From positions 184,698-248,697 of the forward strand of contig ML213512.1 of NCBI GenBank assembly GCA_004369045.1: a DNA stretch of 64,000 bases. Reading direction: 5' to 3'. The position numbers and the translations under genes were made by a program. The stretch's first letter is position 1; each line of letters begins with the position of its first letter. Of the stretch, positions 58,504-64,000 are shown piece by piece. Under the pieces are notes generated by a model that worked only from the letters and a program-made list of their open reading frames with translations, searched no databases and was not told where the DNA came from. The DNA comes from Heliocybe sulcata (lineage: Eukaryota > Basidiomycota > Agaricomycetes > Gloeophyllales > Gloeophyllaceae).

Positions 58504-61500
58504 TCAGAATACCCCTTGCAGCGCATCATCATCCATTTGCTTCAACAAATCCCTAGCCTCCCGCGCCGGACGAGCAATAGACGGCTTATCGCTCCCGCAG
58601 CTCTCCATCACTTTTTGCGCCACGTCCCTTAATACTCCGAGTTTTTGGAAGAGTTCTGCACTGGGCTGCTCGTCGTCGTCGTCTGGAGAGATGACCGCCA
58701 AGATTGCCTGTGATGATTGTGGGGAAGGTGGCGTGCCACCTACGAGGTAGGAGCTGCGCGAACCTTGTAAGTACCTCACCAGTATGGCGAAAGGATGTAC
58801 CGGCTTACGTTACTACCGGTTTCAGGAGGTCTGGATATGCTGATAATGATGCTACGAGCTTCGCAACGGATTGGACGTATTGCTCTAATGGAGGCGATCA
58901 GGATGAGAGGGAGCTTCAAAGAGGTATGCACGCACCTTCGTGCCGCTCTTTGAATGCATCCTGAATCAGCTCCACACACGACTCCTTAGCTTTTGCGCCG
59001 ACATTCGCATGTGCACTCTTCATCACATTCGCCAAAGCCAGGATAAGACTCGCAGCGATACTATCCTCATTACTCCTCGCACCGCCAATCAGCTCCGTAA
59101 CAACCGGATCCACCCGCGGCTGACTTCGCATCAGGACCCCAAGGGCGTTCGCCGCCCGAGTGCGGACAGCCAAGGATGACCCATCGCTTGCGCTTTTGAA
59201 AAACGTCCGCTGCAGCTGAGGGAAGAAGGGCTTGACAAACGCCGGTATCCTCTCAAGCATAGTCGCAAGGGCTGAAAGGATGCCGACTTTCACGGCTGGA
59301 GGGTATGTCGTGGCCTGAGTAGCCACACGGATTAATGGACCGGTGAAAGGAACCACGAACGGCTTGATAGCGTCCTCTGCCGTGCGCTCGACGAGATCTC
59401 CAATTGCGTACGCAGCCTGTTCGCGTTGTTCGTTGCTTCCTGTAGTTAACCCGGCGATGATGATCGGTACCATGGGCGATACACCCTTGGGCAGACTGAA
59501 CCCGGGTACATGATGTCCAGGTGATCCTGTACCCTCGATCGTACGACGAAGAGGCACGACAAGAGGCTCCAATTCGTCCTTTGGTACTTTTCTGACGAAG
59601 ACGTCGAGTGCCTGCCAGGCAGCAGTATGCACACTTTCCTGGCGGTCATCCATAGATGAGACGAGCTGTCGGATCCAGTCTATCCGGTACAAAGAGTCGT
59701 CCAGGTCGGACACTTCGCAGAACGTCGCAAATACTCGTAGACCGCTTGCACGGCGTTGACCGGAGTCACTTTTGCACCTTGAAAAAAGAGCGCCGATAAG
59801 AACGAGGAGAGAACTAGGTTGAAGGTTACTTACCATCCTAGGAGATGTAACATGAGAGTGTTTAGCCCTTCAGGGTCACTGACAGAAGCAAGAAGAGAGC
59901 GTAGGGCCTCATCTATCGCTTCACGAAGTTCATCGTCTGGATTACTCTCCAACTCCTTGACTAGAGAATTGAGGATAACAGTGAGACGCTTGCTCAGGGC
60001 GTTACCAGCAACAGTAACAAGGGATGCCAATGCTCGTGCATTGAACAAGGACATAGGCGAAGCAGTGAGAGTCGGGATGAGGACAGGGAAGACAGTCGAC
60101 GAGCGAACCTGGGGGAATTCAGTAAGACAATGCTACTTCGAACTGGGATACTCACGCTCATGACTTCTCTCAACGCATGTAGGGCTGTACCGGAGCTGGC
60201 TCCTGGTTGCCGAAGAGCTTCAAGCAACGTGGGGATAGTCTGATCAATAGCTTTTACACCAAGCTCATCTTGGAGAATGTCGAAGGCTTTCGCTGCAGCA
60301 GACCGGACCTCTGCCTCATCATCTACTAGAGAGAGGCGGACCATGGAGATGATCTCATCCTCGTGGCCTTCTCGTTGATTATCTCCAGAGTTCGGGCTGC
60401 AAGCTCATCAATTGGAAAAGATGGAACGCAGTGGATAAATAGCACGTACATCACCTCGCTGATGGCAAGGCAGACACCTTGTCGTGTACGAGCATCCGGC
60501 GAGGTGGACCTCGCTCGCAGAATACCGACGATCTCTGCGAACATCTTCTCTCCGGATTTGCGGCATAGCTCCCCGATAGTTCGGGCAGCCGTCTGGGCCG
60601 CATTAGTGCATTCGATAGTGTGACAGACGGGAAACACTTACATCTTGCTGCTCGAACTCTGTACTTGATAAAAGAAGCACAATTTGACCAATAAGCTCGG
60701 ACAGAATGTCCCGAACTAAATAGCAATGAGCTTGTTGAGAACAAGCCACAGAGCGGAAGATACCAACCGGTCCGAGGAGTGTTGTGCACGAGAGCCTTCC
60801 ATATGTGCAGTGCTGCTTGACGGACTGATGCAACTGCGTCTTGCCGTGCAAGGTACAGTGCAGCCAGAATTCTGTCCCTCCGTTCAGTACCGAGTGTCTC
60901 TACGAGAGCACGCTTGGATGTCTCAGCAACACCAGTGTCCTCAGGAGCATCCTCGTCATCATCCATATTAGCCTTGCCACTGATACCTGAAATTTTGAAT
61001 AGCAGCTCCCCGACCAGCGTGATAGAGGATTGCTAATACGGATACGTCAGTACTCCGTAAAAACACGGACAAGAGCTGACGTACCCTGATTCGCCAACCT
61101 GGGTCGAACATGCCGCGCTCTAACTCCGGTAGTAAAAGATCTATAGCCTTGCTCGAATGGTTTGTCACAATCATCCTGCCGGCTCGCATGGATGCTTCCC
61201 GGACATATTCTTCGGTGTCAGCGAGACCATTAAGAATAGGACCGATCAACTTCGGCAAATGAGGTTGGAATCGGGTGCCGAAGGTGACTGGCAAGAAAAC
61301 TAAGAGGGTCATGAAACCTTCTCGGACAGTGCTGCGAGGTGACTGAGCATTCGCAATGATATCCGGCAAAAGACCTTCCAGCCTTTCCATTCCTAACCCA
61401 GCAAGAACTTCACTCAAACCCTGCGCTGCGCCCTGACGATCAACACCAGAAGTGTCCGTTTTCAGGGTTCTAAGCAAGCCAGGAATGAGGTCTGGGAAAT

Positions 61501-64000
61501 GACCTTCTCCTAAGCGCTCAACAAGGGTACCCAGGGCTTTGGCGGCGGTCGCACGAGCTTCAGGAACAGGGTCCACAAGTACGACATGCACCATAGGCAA
61601 CAGACTTGAGAGATACGGCACGAAATCCTTCGTATCCGTAAGGGAGGCCAAGTTCCCAACGATCTGCGCAGCTCGTTTCTTGACATCTGCTCCACGCTCT
61701 CGGAGACCTCTCTCGATGATTGGGATAACCTACCCAGAGGTCTGTCATTGCTAGGAGAATGACAAGCATGTCTGCTTACCAGAGCTAGAGAAGACTGGTC
61801 GATATAGTGTACGAAAGAAGTCTTGAGCAGAGAAGACAGGGCATTGGGCGTCCTGCCTGGATCCACAAGGGCCTTGAGCAATATTGGACTCAAGTGCTTG
61901 ATTTCTGGGTTGCTGATAACTTCACCAAATTGTTTCAGACTCTGATTTGCCGCCGCGCGGACTTGGACATGTGAATCGGTTAGAACACTTGTTAGTCGGG
62001 GTATGACGATAGGCAGCGATTGCGAGAGTTGCTTGGGCGAGCAATAAGCCATCATGCCGAGAAGTTCGATAGACCCCTTCTTGGTCCTCCATTGTTTTTC
62101 ATCCAGACCCGATAGAAGCGAAGGGAGGATAAGCTTCACGCCGTATCCAGACATGTTGGCCATGATGACTCGGGCCGCATCCTGAGTCGCCTCTCGAACG
62201 TCGGGGACGGAATCGCCAAAGGAAGTTAACAGTAGAGGAAGAACATGCGTCACGTAGGGCTCGAACAAGCGCCCAAGCATGTTGCAGAAGGTCTCCAACG
62301 CAAACATCGCACCCTGTCTTGGTTCGTATCGTTTCTTGTCAGAAGCGGCCTCTTTGATCCGGCCCAGAACATCGTATTCATGCATGACAGAGATACCTGC
62401 CCCCTTTATGACACCCGCCAGTCCGTAAGCCGCCCCTCGACGAGCTGCATATTTCGGCGCGTTAAACAGCTCGTCAATCAACTTGTCGACCAACTGCGCA
62501 GTCTGCGATCCCAATCCCGCAACTAGTGGACCGAGACAATCGGCCACGGCGGTTTGGACTTGTTCAGAAGGCGTCTTCAATGCTTCGACGAGTCGATCGA
62601 CAATGATTGGAATACGTTTATCGGCGGGATCAAGATGGCGTGCTACTCGACCAAACAGGATGACAAGGGCCTCCTTAATATAGTCGGCAGATTCCGCTGA
62701 GAAACTGGGACTGGTTAAGTTAGTCTCGAACAAGGATATCAATGAAGCCAGCTGCTTCGCTCCGTGAAGATCTATGACCATATTTGCTGCTTGTAGCATT
62801 TGCCGGCGGACTTCCGGAGTACGGTCACCGAGGGCTTCATCCCTGATCAGGAAGGAGAAGAAAGGTTCAATCTCTTGCTCCGGAATCGACGGCGCCAACA
62901 GCTCGAAGGCTTGAGCAATTGCTTGACGAGTGGGCCAAGGATCAATCTGATTTAAGCTTTGCTCTATGACCATCCCCTGGCAAGATGCAAAACGTCAGGC
63001 ACCTGCCAAAAGACCCCTCCAGAAACGGGCGACTGACATATTGATCAAACTCGGGGGCGAGGATCTTGGCCTGCAAGGCGGTCAGAGTTATGCCTATCAC
63101 CCAAACCGCATCTGTTTGTCACCTTGTCACGGTACAGTTCCTCAAGAGCCTTGAAAGTAGCTTCTGCCGACTGGGGGTAATGCTCAACGGCGTCGGCCAG
63201 CGCACTAGCCGTACTTGATCGCACATAACTGTTGTCGTGACCTGTGGCTACTGTGAGAATTTCTCTTGTACTGAAAACGGTGCACTCTTACCGAGATATG
63301 GCAATATAGGTACTAGAAAGGCCTCAGGGACATCTAAGCCGTTGTCTTCCCAGACACTCTGCGCCAGTCTCGCATTCTGTTCATCGCTGTCATGCATCGC
63401 GATCCAGAGTTCTATCGACCAGTCCAGGTCGGTCAAGTCGAATGGCTTGGGTTTGAGTCAGCGGGTGTCAGCACATTAAGCATCGCCGGATGAATCACCT
63501 GTAAAGCCTGCAGACATGCATTCCGAACATATACCTCTTGCTGCAATGTCCCTCGCAATAAAATTGCCGCCTCCTCGGGAGTGGCGCTCTCGCTAACTGC
63601 CTGCGCGGTATCAATCAGGGCTGACGAGGCATCCTTGGCAAGACGCGGTTGGCTCCTTATAGCATGCATGAGATCCGTCATAACACCCTTTCTAGGGAAG
63701 GCCGGGTCTCCAACTGCGTGAGGAAAGTTAGATGAGGAACAATCATATTACTGCCCTCCTTACATTGACTACAGTGGAACTTGATAATATCTAAGGCGAG
63801 AGTAACCTGTTCCAGAGGATCGTCTTCTTCACTGAGAGCTATCCCTCCTTTGACCAAGACTTGGCTGAGTAATGGGAAAAGGTAGGAGAAAGAAGCTGCA
63901 TCCAGCGGTGCTTGCTCCGAAAGGGATCGGACACGAAAAAGAATCCTGGAAATAAGGCCTGGTCGCTCTCTTAGGCCGGCAGAAGGACGCAGATAAATAA
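58504..64000 (-). CDS. GCN1: GCN1, eIF2-alpha kinase activator (3' part, cut by window edge)
   Basis: Ribosome-associated HEAT-repeat protein that passes the uncharged-tRNA or collided-ribosome signal to the kinase Gcn2. The window holds roughly the last 1,600 residues of a protein usually near 2,600; the start lies beyond 64000. The eEF3-like HEAT part is clear: EARATAAKALGTLVERLGEG, GVDRQGAAQGLSEVLAGLGM, EGFMTLLVFLPVTFGTRFQP, EEYVREASMRAGRMIVTNHS, RIGAAYGLAGVIKGAG-like (here RRGAAYGLAGVIKGAGISVM) and YGVKLILPSLLSGLDEKQWR. The C-terminal HEAT block is GLTTGSNEQREQAAYAIGDL, LAVRTRAANALGVLM. The last introns (58881-58935 region and 58754-58808) join in phase to an end with an acidic DDDDEQ stretch, and the stop is TGA at 58504-58506. 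No break is seen. It is convergent with the gene at 57363. Confidence 0.95.

Noticed and set aside
58741-58810. Alternative last-exon junction in GCN1 at ACAAG
   Set aside because: It would leave the wrong phase. The acceptor GCGCAG at 58754-58759 gives a continuous frame to the conserved C-terminus.

Overview
The window looks like nuclear DNA of a filamentous basidiomycete, most likely a wood- or litter-decaying Agaricomycete. The genes are split by many introns of about 45-75 bases with GT..AG ends, and several exons are under 30 bases. The gene content fits as well: membrane-anchored GH5 beta-1,3-glucanases, a neutral ceramidase, a microsomal P450 of the type common in basidiomycetes, and a TEA/ATTS regulator. 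No gene is visibly cut by the left edge. The right edge cuts a GCN1 gene. Exon models below were built by eye from splice sites and reading phase.

Layout: 1.3-3.9 kb, GH5 beta-1,3-glucanase copy 1 (+). 3.9-13.2 kb, a long stretch with no gene I can support. 13.2-15.0 kb, TEA/ATTS transcription factor (+). 15.0-23.0 kb, a second gene-poor stretch holding degraded direct repeats, a tRNA-like relic, an AT microsatellite and a short DNA transposon with clean terminal inverted repeats (21.76-22.59 kb). 23.0-26.6 kb, neutral ceramidase with 21 exons (+). 27.3-29.0 kb, a PD-(D/E)XK-like protein (+). 29.15-30.2 kb, a decayed partial copy of the ceramidase gene. 30.7-33.3 kb, GH5 copy 2 (+). 34.3-42.5 kb, UTP20 (-). 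42.5-45.0 kb, repeats, a perfect hairpin and a decayed F-box/LRR-like fragment. 45.0-47.0 kb, P450 (+). 47.15-48.4 kb, a possible Sld7-type protein (-). 49.9-51.7 kb, an unknown low-complexity protein (+). 53.1-55.4 kb, bestrophin-type channel (+). 56.15-56.8 kb, LYR-motif protein (+). 57.4-58.2 kb, small protein with a possible PP1-docking motif (+). 58.5-64.0 kb, GCN1 C-terminal part (-).

The genes do not form one pathway. Two are large HEAT-repeat proteins of the translation machinery (UTP20 in 18S rRNA processing, GCN1 in Gcn2 activation). The GH5 pair points to cell-wall glucan remodelling. The ceramidase and P450 act on lipids or small molecules. The clearest structural story is local duplication: the GH5 pair with non-shared introns and the ceramidase gene with its broken copy lie interleaved within 32 kb. 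I found no convincing undescribed multi-gene system. The most interesting points are the transposon with a third internal copy of its end sequence, the 23-bp perfect hairpin, a GC-AG intron in UTP20, micro-exons in the P450 and ceramidase genes, and a substituted motif in the PD-(D/E)XK-like protein.
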